This document shows positions 24,125 to 32,428 of a stretch of 64,000 nt of DNA, piece by piece. The stretch lies in NCBI RefSeq assembly GCF_963664915.1, contig NZ_OY761810.1:758661-822660 (forward strand), in the 5' to 3' direction. The stretch is from an uncultured Caproiciproducens sp. (GTDB taxonomy: Bacteria > Bacillota > Clostridia > Oscillospirales > Acutalibacteraceae). The position numbers and the translations under genes were made by a program. The first letter of the stretch is position 1, and each line of letters begins with the position of its first letter. The notes under the pieces were generated by a model. That model saw only the letters and a program-made list of their open reading frames with translations, was not told the DNA's origin and ran no database searches.

Positions 24125-26449
24125 TTATTTCAAAAATTCATACTTAAACAGCGTCGGCACAATTTCTGCGTTGTAATAAGCCTTTATAAGCTCTTTCAAC
24201 CCATTTAACGCCGTGTGTAACTCCACGTTGTCATAGACAGTTTTATCCGTCGTTTCGTCTTTGTATGAGGTATCCAATTCGGCGTAAATTTGATATACTC
24301 CATATGTTAAGGCAGGGTTATAGCCGTTCCCGCGCTCGTTCGGTTTAGTAAGTTTCGCGTATTTCAAAATGGTTACCCATTGCGCCATTAAAGCCTTTTC
24401 GGCGGCGTTCGGTGTTAAGTCCTTTATATCCCGTGTCGCTAATGTTTCGCCGTTTGTCGCGTCGAGACATAATTCATTACGATAAAACCGCCCATCGCTG
24501 CCCATGAATGTTCTCATATGGTTTTGTGTTTCAAGGCAGGAAAACAAAAGGCATTTCAGTAAAAACAGCTTTAATTTGCCGCTTGCCATATCACGGGCAA
24601 CCGCCGTCGAGCCGTCCGCGCTTTTCATTATGCGAGCGCGTTCCGTCCAAGCCCTGTTATAGGTGATATAACGTCCGGCAACAAACAATGGTAATTTTTC
24701 AAGGTAGTTGTCGCGGCGCACATAGAACCCATTACCGTTATATTGCCCCGCCCGTAAAAGTGTTGTGTTAATATCCGGGTTATCGAAGTTAGACCCGTTG
24801 GCGACCATATACCCGATAATATTATCATTGTACGCTTTGCGTATACGAATACGTCTTTGTTCTGTAAATTCCTCCCCATTGAGGGCAGAAGCTATTCCGT
24901 CGTAGCTATCCTCAAAGGGGCGTTTTTCGTAGTATATCTCACTGAAAATCTTTTCAATATACTTAACGGGCAATTTTTCAGGGTATTGGGTTAGTTTTCC
25001 GTCCACAATGTCATAGCCCGTTAGCGTCAAGTCGGTTACGGTTTTCGCATCCTCATTCGACCACATAGCGCACATAATACAAGCGTCAATGTTCGTGTGG
25101 AAGTGGCGGCGGTTAAAGGCAAAGCCGACCAAAAAACGCTTATTGATGAGGTGTTGCGATTTCCAGTATTTGACGGGTGAGAACACTATATAACTGTCCG
25201 TCGGTTGACGCAAATAATACTTGAACCCGCTCCAAATAAAGGCATTACCCATATCATTAGACGGTGAACCTTTAACCTTGCCTTTTATGTCCGCTTTCAT
25301 TTTCGTAACGACATAGCTTGTTTTCCAAGTCGCCGAGGATTTTGCCCCTGCGCCGCGCCGTTGGTGTTCTGCTGACGTTGTTTCGGCATATGGCGGGTTT
25401 TCAAATAAGATAACCGTTACATTCGGGTCATCAATGTATTTATGGATTATCGGGTTATCAATATATTCTTTGCTCAATGCGTCTGCGCCCGTAACTAAGC
25501 CCGCGTTAAACGTGTCGGCAGTTTCAAGCGGCGGGATTATCTGTTTAACCCGTGAGCCTAATAATTCTTGTAAAACCTTGTATTCATAATATTCGACCGT
25601 AGAAACGATAGTATGAGCTAATTCATCGTCGGTCATATGACTTTCAAGGTTTCCTGTTCCGGCGCAGCGGTCAAGAATAATGTAACCATTCCCGACCGGA
25701 ACGCGGGCAACCGCTTGCCGGACTAATTCAAGGGCTTTTTTCACATATTCGGGCGGCGTATAGAACGCGCCGAGGTTTTTCTTTAATAAGAAATCGTTTA
25801 ACTTATCCATAAGATAGTTAAACTTTACGTTTGTCTTGCCCGTGTAGGGGATAAGGTAATCGGCGAAAACAACTGGCTTTCTTATTTCTCCCATTTTCTT
25901 ATGCTTGCCTGTATCGTCACCTAAAAAATCCTCTTTACGCGCTGTCGGCATACGGCGGTAAAAGTGTTCAGCCCAGCCCACAACACAGTTTTCGTCAATG
26001 TGGGTTTTGGTAAAGTCGTTTTCTTTGAGCAGGGCGACAAGGCGTATTGTGTCCGTGGAGCTTGTTTCATAATGAAGTACTTCTACAGCCGCCGAGCCGA
26101 TAAAGCCGCTATTGTCCTTTGACGCGCCGCCACTGTACGGCTTTTCAACCGCCGCCAAATAGTCCGCGCTATGATAGACCCATAACATGGCGGTGTTCAA
26201 GTCGACTATCAGAATGTTAGCGGGTATCGGCTTACCCTTGATACGCATAGCTGAAAGATACTTGACGCATTGAAATAAGATCGCGTTCAAGTCGGTTACA
26301 TTTAGCTTAAATTCAAGCAAGTTGCCGTTTAGAACACCGTCGCTGTTGTCGGCCAATATATCCTCTATGTTAAGCGCGGGATTGACACGCGGCAAAACCC
26401 GATTGTAAAAGTCAAGTTGCCCATCCCTCTCCAAAATAAACTTGTCCAT
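24125..26449 (-). CDS. fused type IIG-like restriction endonuclease/N6-adenine methyltransferase
   Basis: A 774-aa protein. Near the N terminus D37-x8-E46-F-K48, followed by a QxxxY string (Q60...Y64), fits a PD-(D/E)xK nuclease. The middle has an Eco57I-like AFYTPPEYVKKAL, methyltransferase motif I (DRCAGTGNLE, 260-269) and the catalytic motif IV NPPY (351-354) of amino-methyltransferases. The long C-terminal part should hold target recognition. ATG 26449 has GGAGG seven bases upstream; an earlier in-frame ATG lacks one. No separate restriction or specificity gene is nearby, which fits a single-chain enzyme. It sits as cargo between the transfer operon and the right-end repeat and would act in defence against foreign DNA. 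Confidence 0.75.
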   Translation of the reverse strand: MDKFILERDGQLDFYNRVLPRVNPALNIEDILADNSDGVLNGNLLEFKLNVTDLNAILFQCVKYLSAMRIKGKPIPANILIVDLNTAMLWVYHSADYLAAVEKPYSGGASKDNSGFIGSAAVEVLHYETSSTDTIRLVALLKENDFTKTHIDENCVVGWAEHFYRRMPTARKEDFLGDDTGKHKKMGEIRKPVVFADYLIPYTGKTNVKFNYLMDKLNDFLLKKNLGAFYTPPEYVKKALELVRQAVARVPVGNGYIILDRCAGTGNLESHMTDDELAHTIVSTVEYYEYKVLQELLGSRVKQIIPPLETADTFNAGLVTGADALSKEYIDNPIIHKYIDDPNVTVILFENPPYAETTSAEHQRRGAGAKSSATWKTSYVVTKMKADIKGKVKGSPSNDMGNAFIWSGFKYYLRQPTDSYIVFSPVKYWKSQHLINKRFLVGFAFNRRHFHTNIDACIMCAMWSNEDAKTVTDLTLTGYDIVDGKLTQYPEKLPVKYIEKIFSEIYYEKRPFEDSYDGIASALNGEEFTEQRRIRIRKAYNDNIIGYMVANGSNFDNPDINTTLLRAGQYNGNGFYVRRDNYLEKLPLFVAGRYITYNRAWTERARIMKSADGSTAVARDMASGKLKLFLLKCLLFSCLETQNHMRTFMGSDGRFYRNELCLDATNGETLATRDIKDLTPNAAEKALMAQWVTILKYAKLTKPNERGNGYNPALTYGVYQIYAELDTSYKDETTDKTVYDNVELHTALNGLKELIKAYYNAEIVPTLFKYEFLK

Positions 26450-26538
26450 AGTTTTATCCTCCGTATTCTTATAACCCTTATAAGGATAGCACAAATATGA
26501 AGGAAAAGTAAACCAGAAAATTTACCGCTATAATGCGG

Positions 26539-26583
26539 AAATAGCCATTACAGTACTTGAATGTTCTGTAATGGCTATTTTTT
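26539..26583 (+). terminator. hairpin at element end next to repeat copy 1
   Basis: AAATAGCCATTACAG pairs perfectly along 15 positions with CTGTAATGGCTATTT, followed by TTTTAC. A different hairpin occupies the same position beside repeat copy 2. Confidence 0.75.
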
Positions 26584-26587
26584 ACTT

Positions 26588-26650
26588 CAATAAAAACACA
26601 AACCCGAACGCTTCACCGATAAAGTGAATGTTCGGGTTATGTGCGTTTGG
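26588..26650. repeat. 63-bp direct repeat, copy 1 (candidate attachment site)
   Basis: This 63-base sequence, starting CAATAAAAACACAAACCCGA and ending GTGCGTTTGG, is identical to 30020-30082. Copy 2 is the 3' end and terminator of tRNA-Leu. Here no tRNA follows; the next bases are CATTCACGC. This is what one end of an element inserted at the tRNA 3' end would look like. The interval 26651-26904 beyond it is AT-rich and shows no gene; it should hold the promoter of the AIPR gene. Confidence 0.75.
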
Positions 26651-26904
26651 CATTCACGCTAGTTTGAGAACAGTCAAAAACGATATTTAACCCAAATCAC
26701 GATTTATCCTAATGCAATTAGCTATAATTAACTATCACAAGAGAAACTTTGTATTTTATTAGTATTTTAACTACGGTATATTATTATAAGTATATTCATA
26801 TCATAATTAGATGATGGGAGGTGTATAAGTAAGGAATGAATTATGTTGAAATTGACAATTTCTTATCGTATAATAAGGATATATCTACGATAGGAGGCAA
26901 GAAA

Positions 26905-28626
26905 ATGGACAGAATAACTCAAAGTATGGTTGAGTCATTTAAAAATAGCCAGGGGATAACAAGTAATGATATTCCATCTGTGTTTGAAAGCTTTGTCAAC
27001 TATTGTGTTGTAAACAACGTTTACGGAACAAGCGACTTTGATATAGAAGACATTACCACTGGAAAAGCAACACAAGGAATTGACGGTATTGCCATCATAA
27101 TAAATCAAAAGCTCGTAAATTCGATTGAGGACATTGACTTACTAATATCGCTAAATCAAACATTATCTGTAAAGTTTGTATTAATACAAACTAAAACATC
27201 ATCCTCCTTTGACAATACGGAAATTTCCAACCTATTCACATATTCCAAATTATACTTTAGCGATGACACAACAATTTTCCACACAGATGAGATGAAAAAA
27301 TTCATTGAGCTAAAAGACTATATATTTTCACGAGGGGATAAGCTCAAGAAAAACCCACAACTGCTTTTTTATTTTGTCACTTTAGGTACATGGAATGATG
27401 ACAGAAATCTTATGGCAACAATCTCTGTGGGAGAAGAAACTCTCCGTAGCACAAATCTTTTTTCAACAATTAGCTCTGAGCCGTGCGGTTCAGCAGAGGT
27501 GCAAACACTTTTTCGCAAAACAAAGGCAAAGCTAACGGCTACATTTAAGTTCGAAAAAAGAATAACTATGTATTCTATCTCTGATGACGAGGTGGGGTAT
27601 AGCGGTGTCATACCTTTTAAAGAATATAAAAAGCTAATATTAGAAGAAAGTGGAGCAACTAAGCCTGTTTTCGAAGATAACATTCGTGACTATTTAGGAC
27701 CGAATCCAGATGTCAATCAAAGCATTTGTGAAACGATAAAGACTGGAGATATCAACGCCTTTAGTATGCTTAATAACGGAATTACTATTGTTGCCTCATC
27801 AATTTCAATACCGGGTGATATAGCTACGATAGAGGATTATCAAATAGTGAATGGATGTCAAACAAGCAATATTTTGATTGATAATATGGACATTTCTGAA
27901 AACATTGACGATTTGATTATTCCAGTTAGAATTATTGCGACTAAAAACGAAAACCTAAAGAGCAATATAACAAGAGCCACCAATAACCAAACCGCTATAA
28001 AGAAAGAACAGCTTGAGGCCCTTTCTACATTTCAAAAGAATCTTGAAGAATATTATAAAACCTACCGTTCCACAGAATCACTCGTATATGAACGAAGAAC
28101 GGGACAATATCGTGATGGTGACATTGCGAAAAATAGAATTATTTCAATCGCTACTCAGATTAAAGTTATTTCGGCAATGTTTCTAAATGAGCCGAGTGGT
28201 GTATCTGGTCAATATGGTACAGTTGCAAAGCGTGTTGGAAATAAGATTTTCAAAACAAGCGATAAACTAATAATGTACTATGTAAGTGCTTTATCATTGT
28301 ATAGAATAGAAAATTTGTTTAAAGCGAATAAACTTGATAAGCAATACAGGCGGAGCCGATACCATGCAATGATGTTGTTTAGAATAGTAGCTTCAGATCA
28401 AGAACTTCCGAAATTCAACAGCAAGAAGATGGAAGATTATTGCAAAAATTTATTGCATATTTTAAATGACGAGGATAAATATACAAGCCTTTTTACAAAT
28501 ATTGTTGATTTTATCGTTGCTCAAAATGGCGGAATTGATGTTTCTGATAGGAAGTGCTTTGAACGAAAAGAAACGACAGATTATCTGCTTTCAAAAATTA
28601 ATGAGCTGAAAGCGACCTTAAGTTGA
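26905..28626 (+). CDS. AIPR family abortive-infection/phage-resistance protein
   Basis: A 573-aa protein with the hallmark strings of the AIPR family: MLNNGITIVASSI, YQIVNGCQTSN and ATNNQTAIKKEQLEAL. The N-terminal 100 residues contain GIDGIAII (D60) and LIQTKTS (Q95-T-K97), spaced like a PD-(D/E)xK-type nuclease core, as seen in several AIPR proteins. The family is known from abortive phage-defence genes. I chose ATG 26905, which has AGGAGG eight bases upstream, over ATG 26836. The gene is low in GC compared with its surroundings and occupies the slot where the TcpA gene would lie in the sister element. Confidence 0.8.
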   Translation: MDRITQSMVESFKNSQGITSNDIPSVFESFVNYCVVNNVYGTSDFDIEDITTGKATQGIDGIAIIINQKLVNSIEDIDLLISLNQTLSVKFVLIQTKTSSSFDNTEISNLFTYSKLYFSDDTTIFHTDEMKKFIELKDYIFSRGDKLKKNPQLLFYFVTLGTWNDDRNLMATISVGEETLRSTNLFSTISSEPCGSAEVQTLFRKTKAKLTATFKFEKRITMYSISDDEVGYSGVIPFKEYKKLILEESGATKPVFEDNIRDYLGPNPDVNQSICETIKTGDINAFSMLNNGITIVASSISIPGDIATIEDYQIVNGCQTSNILIDNMDISENIDDLIIPVRIIATKNENLKSNITRATNNQTAIKKEQLEALSTFQKNLEEYYKTYRSTESLVYERRTGQYRDGDIAKNRIISIATQIKVISAMFLNEPSGVSGQYGTVAKRVGNKIFKTSDKLIMYYVSALSLYRIENLFKANKLDKQYRRSRYHAMMLFRIVASDQELPKFNSKKMEDYCKNLLHILNDEDKYTSLFTNIVDFIVAQNGGIDVSDRKCFERKETTDYLLSKINELKATLS

Positions 28627-28635
28627 TTTAAGCTT

Positions 28636-28735
28636 CCAAAAATATCTGTTTGATGATAGCGCGGCGTTTTCGGGCGGTAGCAAGCAGGCGGTGTGCTCTC
28701 CCAATGGCAAAAAGCAGCGAACAAGCAAAGTTAAT
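28636..28735 (+). pseudogene. remnant of TcpA 3' end and small downstream gene
   Basis: The stretch CTTCCAAAAATATCTGTTTG continues as a diverged copy of the TcpA end at 23775-23827 (FQKYLFDDSAAFSGG versus FQSYLFDDSELLLDG). It then carries CCCAATGGCAAAAAGC and ends AAGCAAAGTTAATTTG, like the small gene after TcpA but with its centre deleted. It shows that a second element with the same gene order once occupied this place. Confidence 0.7.
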
Positions 28736-28752
28736 TTGTTCGTAGAACAAGA

Positions 28753-28788
28753 AAGAGGGATAACCATAAAAGGCTATCCCTCTTAATT
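28753..28788 (+). terminator. terminator, copy of the transfer-operon terminator
   Basis: AAGAGGGATA pairs with TATCCCTCTT. Stem and loop resemble the terminator at 24033-24070, which supports common descent of the two flanks. Confidence 0.75.
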
Positions 28789-29917
28789 ATGCAATTGTAG
28801 GGGGTAGTTTAAAACCCATGTCGCCAATTTCTAAAACACGATTAAAGAAGAATAAGGACAATGCACTTTGCGGAAGCTCTTTTATTCTGCTATACCCCTT
28901 TAGGTCCCAACCATTAATTTTCGCCCGTTCGGCATAACGCTCACAAGCACTTATTGTAGTATTAGCTGCATGGTTTTTAGACATGCCTTTTTCAAGATAC
29001 AACTTTGAAGCATCTGCCACTGCTTTCCAAATTATTCCGTATACCTGAGATACCGAAAAATCTTCTAAAATAATTTCAAATGTTTTGTAGGTCTTTTCTC
29101 CGGGTGTGAAAACAAAGCCAACATTTTCAAGTTGGTATATTAAGTATTCGACACATTCAGCAACTGCAATTTTCTGCCACAGTATACGGGCTTCCTCCTC
29201 GAATTCTTTACCATAATAAGTCGGACTTAGTATCTTAGTAAACAAATCCTGTTTATTAGCCGGAAACTCTAAGTTCAAATTATAAGTCGCCCTATATATA
29301 AAAAATACATCTGGAAAGTTCTCATGTTCAGTATCAAAGGCCTCAAGAGACGACGTGGGGCTGACCATAATTATATGTTCATGTATTAGATCATCGTATA
29401 TTTGCTTTTTTAATTCGTCTGTAGGTGCAAGTGGCATATGTATATCCGTATATGGTGATATCTCATATAGATTTTCTCGAAGCAACACTCGACACAATGC
29501 GCCTAAAAGAACTTTATTTTCAAATGAAAGCTCCTCAAAAGACACTTGCTCTCTTGGTTGCATATATGTCGTTTTAATAAGCTCAAGTTGATATTCTTTA
29601 AGCTCTTGCTGAGCTTGTTTACAATTTTCGCATTGGCATGGAGGGTTACAATATGGTTTATGTCCACACGCGGGACAATATAAATCTCGTTCATATCTTT
29701 GTGATTCTTTAGATGGCCTATCCAAAACTAGCACATTACCGCAGTATTCACAACTATAATTATCGTATTCTGCGGGAGGGAAAAGTTTATACAAAGCAGA
29801 TGGATATACATCTAGTTTAAAAGCACTTATTAACTTCTTAACGGATTCACAGGCATAGTATCGCGCCATTAAATCTTCGATTTGTTCTTTATTTAAGTGA
29901 TTTAGGTCTTTGTACAT
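28787..29917 (-). CDS. unknown zinc-ribbon protein in defence-cargo position
   Basis: A 376-aa protein that I do not recognise. Cysteines at 56, 59, 81, 84, 90, 94, 96 and 99 (CEYCG, CPACG, CNPPCQCENC) form one or two zinc ribbons or a treble-clef cluster. The remainder is mostly helical, with a short beta section and no membrane segment. ATG 29917 has GGGGTG eight bases upstream. It lies between the duplicated transfer-operon terminator and the right-end repeat, exactly where the sister element carries the type IIG enzyme. A defence or element-maintenance role is therefore plausible but unproven. Confidence 0.6.
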   Translation of the reverse strand: MYKDLNHLNKEQIEDLMARYYACESVKKLISAFKLDVYPSALYKLFPPAEYDNYSCEYCGNVLVLDRPSKESQRYERDLYCPACGHKPYCNPPCQCENCKQAQQELKEYQLELIKTTYMQPREQVSFEELSFENKVLLGALCRVLLRENLYEISPYTDIHMPLAPTDELKKQIYDDLIHEHIIMVSPTSSLEAFDTEHENFPDVFFIYRATYNLNLEFPANKQDLFTKILSPTYYGKEFEEEARILWQKIAVAECVEYLIYQLENVGFVFTPGEKTYKTFEIILEDFSVSQVYGIIWKAVADASKLYLEKGMSKNHAANTTISACERYAERAKINGWDLKGYSRIKELPQSALSLFFFNRVLEIGDMGFKLPPTIA

Positions 29918-29979
29918 CTATGTCACCCCAATTCGTACATATTATAATTCTACACTACTAGACAAAATTATGCAAGAAA

Positions 29980-30011
29980 ATAGAGGTAATAGATTGTTCT
30001 ATCACCTCTAT
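29980..30011. terminator. hairpin at element end next to repeat copy 2
   Basis: ATAGAGGTAATAGA pairs with TCTATCACCTCTAT with one mismatch. It would serve transcripts entering from either side. Its position matches the hairpin beside repeat copy 1. Confidence 0.6.
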
Positions 30012-30019
30012 AATTACTA

Positions 30020-30082
30020 CAATAAAAACACAAACCCGAACGCTTCACCGATAAAGTGAATGTTCGGGTTATGTGCGTTTGG
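30020..30082. repeat. 63-bp direct repeat, copy 2, overlapping the tRNA-Leu CCA (candidate attachment site)
   Basis: Identical to 26588-26650. On the minus strand it begins with the encoded CCA of tRNA-Leu. It also contains the terminator of that tRNA (AACCCGAAC...GTTCGGGTT followed by TGTGTTTTT). tRNA 3' ends are common integration sites for mobile elements. Confidence 0.8.
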
Positions 30083-30163
30083 TGCGGGTGACAGGACTTG
30101 AACCTGCATGCTTGTGGCACAAGAACCTAAATCTTGCGTGTCTGCCAATTCCACCACACCCGC
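30080..30163 (-). tRNA. tRNA-Leu (anticodon UAG)
   Basis: The minus strand reads GCGGGTGTGGTGGAATTGGC and ends GTCACCCGCACCA. The 7-bp acceptor stem (GCGGGTG/CACCCGC) is perfect, the anticodon loop TTTAGGT gives UAG, and the T-arm is CAGGTTCAAGTCCTG. The long variable arm and length of 84 bases including CCA are typical of a leucine tRNA. It is the boundary between the island on the left and core genes on the right. Confidence 0.95.
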
Positions 30164-30208
30164 GTGTAAAAGCTATTATACCGTAATAACAGCTTTTTTG
30201 CAAGTGTT

Positions 30209-31480
30209 TTATCTTCCGAGAATGTCCTGTTCAAGCATGGACTGGGCGGCAAGCATTGCGCCAAGGCGTCCGCTGTGGTAATTCAGACCGCCCTGCATCC
30301 ACGCGGCGTAAGGTTCGCGCAAGGGCGCGTCGGCGGAAAGTTCAATCGAGGCACCCAGCGTAAACGCGCCCGCCGCCATGATGACCTTGCAGTCATAGCC
30401 CGGCATATCCCACGGCTCCGGAGAAACAAAAGAATCCACAGGCGCACCCTTCTGCACCCCTTTGCAGAAGGCAATGAGCGCTTCCTCCCTGCGCAGCAGT
30501 ACGGCCTGAATAATATCCGCACGTGGCTCGTCATAATTCGGCGTCACATCATAACCGAAAAGGCTGAACAGCGCAGCGGTAAACGACGCGGTTTTCAGCG
30601 CCTCGCCGGTCACATGCGGCGCATGGAACGCACCCATGAACAGTTCCCGGTTATTGCCGAGCGTTGCCCCGATTTCACGGCCGATACCCGGCGTGGTCAG
30701 ACGATAGGAACAGCTTTCCACCAAATCCTTGCGGCCGGCAATATATCCGCCGGTCGGCGCGATACCGCCGCCCGGATTTTTAATCAGAGACCCTGCCATC
30801 AGGTCGGCTCCGCGGCTTGCCGGCTCCTGAGTTTGGACGAACTCTCCGTAACAGTTGTCCACCATTACAATGCAGTCCGGCGCTTTCTTTTTAACGATCT
30901 TTGCTATTTTTTCAATATCTTCGACGAAGAGTGACGGCCGCAGGCTGTACCCGCGCGAACGCTGGATATAGACCATTTTTATCTTTGGGTTCACTTTTTT
31001 TTCAATTTCATCATAATCGGGCGTTCCGTCCGCTTTCAGCTCCATCTGCTCGTACCGGATGCCGAATTCCTTTAACGAACCGTTGCCGTCGCCGGTGATG
31101 CCGATCACCCCGCGAAGCGTATCGTATGGAATTCCCGTCACGTTGAGCATAACGTCACCAGGGCGCAGCACGCCAAAAAGCGCCACCGTAAGCGCGTGGG
31201 TGCCGCTGACAAAATTATAGCGGACGAGCGCGTCCTGCGCGCCAAGCGCTCTGGCGTAAACCACATCCAGCGCGTCGCGCCCGCGGTCGCCGTACCCATA
31301 GCCGGTGGAGGCGGCAAAATGGCTCTCGCTCACGCCCGCTTCATTGAACGCCGCCATCATTTTCTGCTGGTTGTAATCAGTTGTCTCGTCAATTCTGTTC
31401 AGAACCGGCGCGATCATTTGTGACGCCTTTTCCGCAGCAATCTTTATTTTTGTATCAATTTTAAAATATGGGTAAAGCAT
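30209..31480 (-). CDS. PLP-dependent methionine gamma-lyase family (aluminium resistance family) protein
   Basis: A roughly 423-aa fold-type I PLP enzyme. It shows SGTHALTVALFGVLRPGD, the VDNCYGEF string with the PLP-facing aspartate, and the lysine in GSLIKNPGGGIAPTGGYIAG, as in the family once named after aluminium resistance and now annotated methionine gamma-lyase family. The exact substrate is not established for most members. I chose ATG 31480 (GAGGG seven bases upstream); ATG 31486 lies two codons earlier. It is the last gene of a minus-strand run with the DUF6440, GNAT and M42 peptidase genes upstream. Confidence 0.85.
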   Translation of the reverse strand: MLYPYFKIDTKIKIAAEKASQMIAPVLNRIDETTDYNQQKMMAAFNEAGVSESHFAASTGYGYGDRGRDALDVVYARALGAQDALVRYNFVSGTHALTVALFGVLRPGDVMLNVTGIPYDTLRGVIGITGDGNGSLKEFGIRYEQMELKADGTPDYDEIEKKVNPKIKMVYIQRSRGYSLRPSLFVEDIEKIAKIVKKKAPDCIVMVDNCYGEFVQTQEPASRGADLMAGSLIKNPGGGIAPTGGYIAGRKDLVESCSYRLTTPGIGREIGATLGNNRELFMGAFHAPHVTGEALKTASFTAALFSLFGYDVTPNYDEPRADIIQAVLLRREEALIAFCKGVQKGAPVDSFVSPEPWDMPGYDCKVIMAAGAFTLGASIELSADAPLREPYAAWMQGGLNYHSGRLGAMLAAQSMLEQDILGR

Positions 31481-31493
31481 ATTCATCCCTCAA

Positions 31494-31676
31494 CTATTCA
31501 TCGTCATTAATCGTCCGGATAACGGGTTTTCCATCTCTGTCGAGAAGCACCGTCAGTCCTCCGCCGTAGCCGCTGGACACCTGAAGATAATGAACGCCGG
31601 TTTGCCTGTCGACGATGATTCTCTGCACATCCATTGTTCCCTGCGCATAAATCACTTTGAATCTTTTATCTTTCAT
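31494..31676 (-). CDS. DUF6440-like small protein
   Basis: A 60-aa protein (RFKVIYAQGTMDVQRIIVDR, TGVHYLQVSSGYGGGLTVLL). It is a small all-beta protein with the look of the DUF6440 family, often found singly in Firmicutes; its function is unknown. It sits 8 bases before the PLP-enzyme stretch, so the two are probably translated from one message. Confidence 0.65.
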   Translation of the reverse strand: MKDKRFKVIYAQGTMDVQRIIVDRQTGVHYLQVSSGYGGGLTVLLDRDGKPVIRTINDDE

Positions 31677-31689
31677 TATTATATTCCCT

Positions 31690-32427
31690 TTAAACGATCA
31701 ATTCCGAAAATTCGCCGCACGCGGTAAAACCAAAGGTACGGTAAAAGCTTTCATTTTCATGCTGCGCCCGTAAAACAAAAAACTTCTTATCCGGCATCTG
31801 TGAAATCATTGCGGAAAGCGTTTCATGCCCCAACCCTTTTCTTCTGTATTCAGGATTAACGCAGACTGCCGACAAGATGGCCTTCTCTTCCGTCAGCGCC
31901 GAGCATATTGCACAGGAGACCAGTTGTTTATCCGCCTGAAACATGCCTACCGCCATCGCGGTGCCATGACGAATTCGATGGGACATATCCATATAAAACG
32001 GCTCGAACTCCGGCGGCGTAAAGGTTTCCGTCGCACAGATGGAAAGAAGCGCGTGCATGTCGCGCAGACTGGGGTTGATTTCAAAAGCCGATTGGGTCTG
32101 CACCGGCGCAGTGCTTTCATACACCATGATCTGCCCGCTCGCCGCAATCTGAAATTCGATTTTCTGCGCCGCGGCGGAATCACAAAGGAGCCGGTTTGCT
32201 CCCGTCATACGGATAAAATCCCTTAATTCATTGTAATCGGTCTCACCCGCATCCAGAATGACAGTGTCATCCAGTTTACATAATGCCGTATGAGTGCCCT
32301 CCTGTACCCAGAACTGTGCAAACGGCTCGTTCAGACCGTAAGCAGAAGCGGTGGAAAGGATGCGGCATCCAAATACCGTAGAATCAAATGAGGAAAGGGC
32401 ATCGGCATATTCAACTTTTTTAATCAT
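31690..32427 (-). CDS. GNAT-family N-acetyltransferase
   Basis: A 245-aa protein whose C-terminal half holds the acetyl-CoA motif AVCVNPEYRRKGLGHETLSA (Q/RxxGxG/A type) followed by the usual final strand and turn (FFVLRAQHENESFYRTFGF). The N-terminal half looks like a degenerate second GNAT-like domain. ATG 32427 lies directly after the stop of the M42 peptidase (TAAAATG). The substrate cannot be told from sequence. Confidence 0.8.
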   Translation of the reverse strand: MIKKVEYADALSSFDSTVFGCRILSTASAYGLNEPFAQFWVQEGTHTALCKLDDTVILDAGETDYNELRDFIRMTGANRLLCDSAAAQKIEFQIAASGQIMVYESTAPVQTQSAFEINPSLRDMHALLSICATETFTPPEFEPFYMDMSHRIRHGTAMAVGMFQADKQLVSCAICSALTEEKAILSAVCVNPEYRRKGLGHETLSAMISQMPDKKFFVLRAQHENESFYRTFGFTACGEFSELIV

Positions 32428-32428
32428 T

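Noticed and set aside
26588-26650. Second tRNA gene at repeat copy 1
   Set aside because: Only the CCA and terminator are copied; no acceptor, anticodon or T-arm sequence follows.
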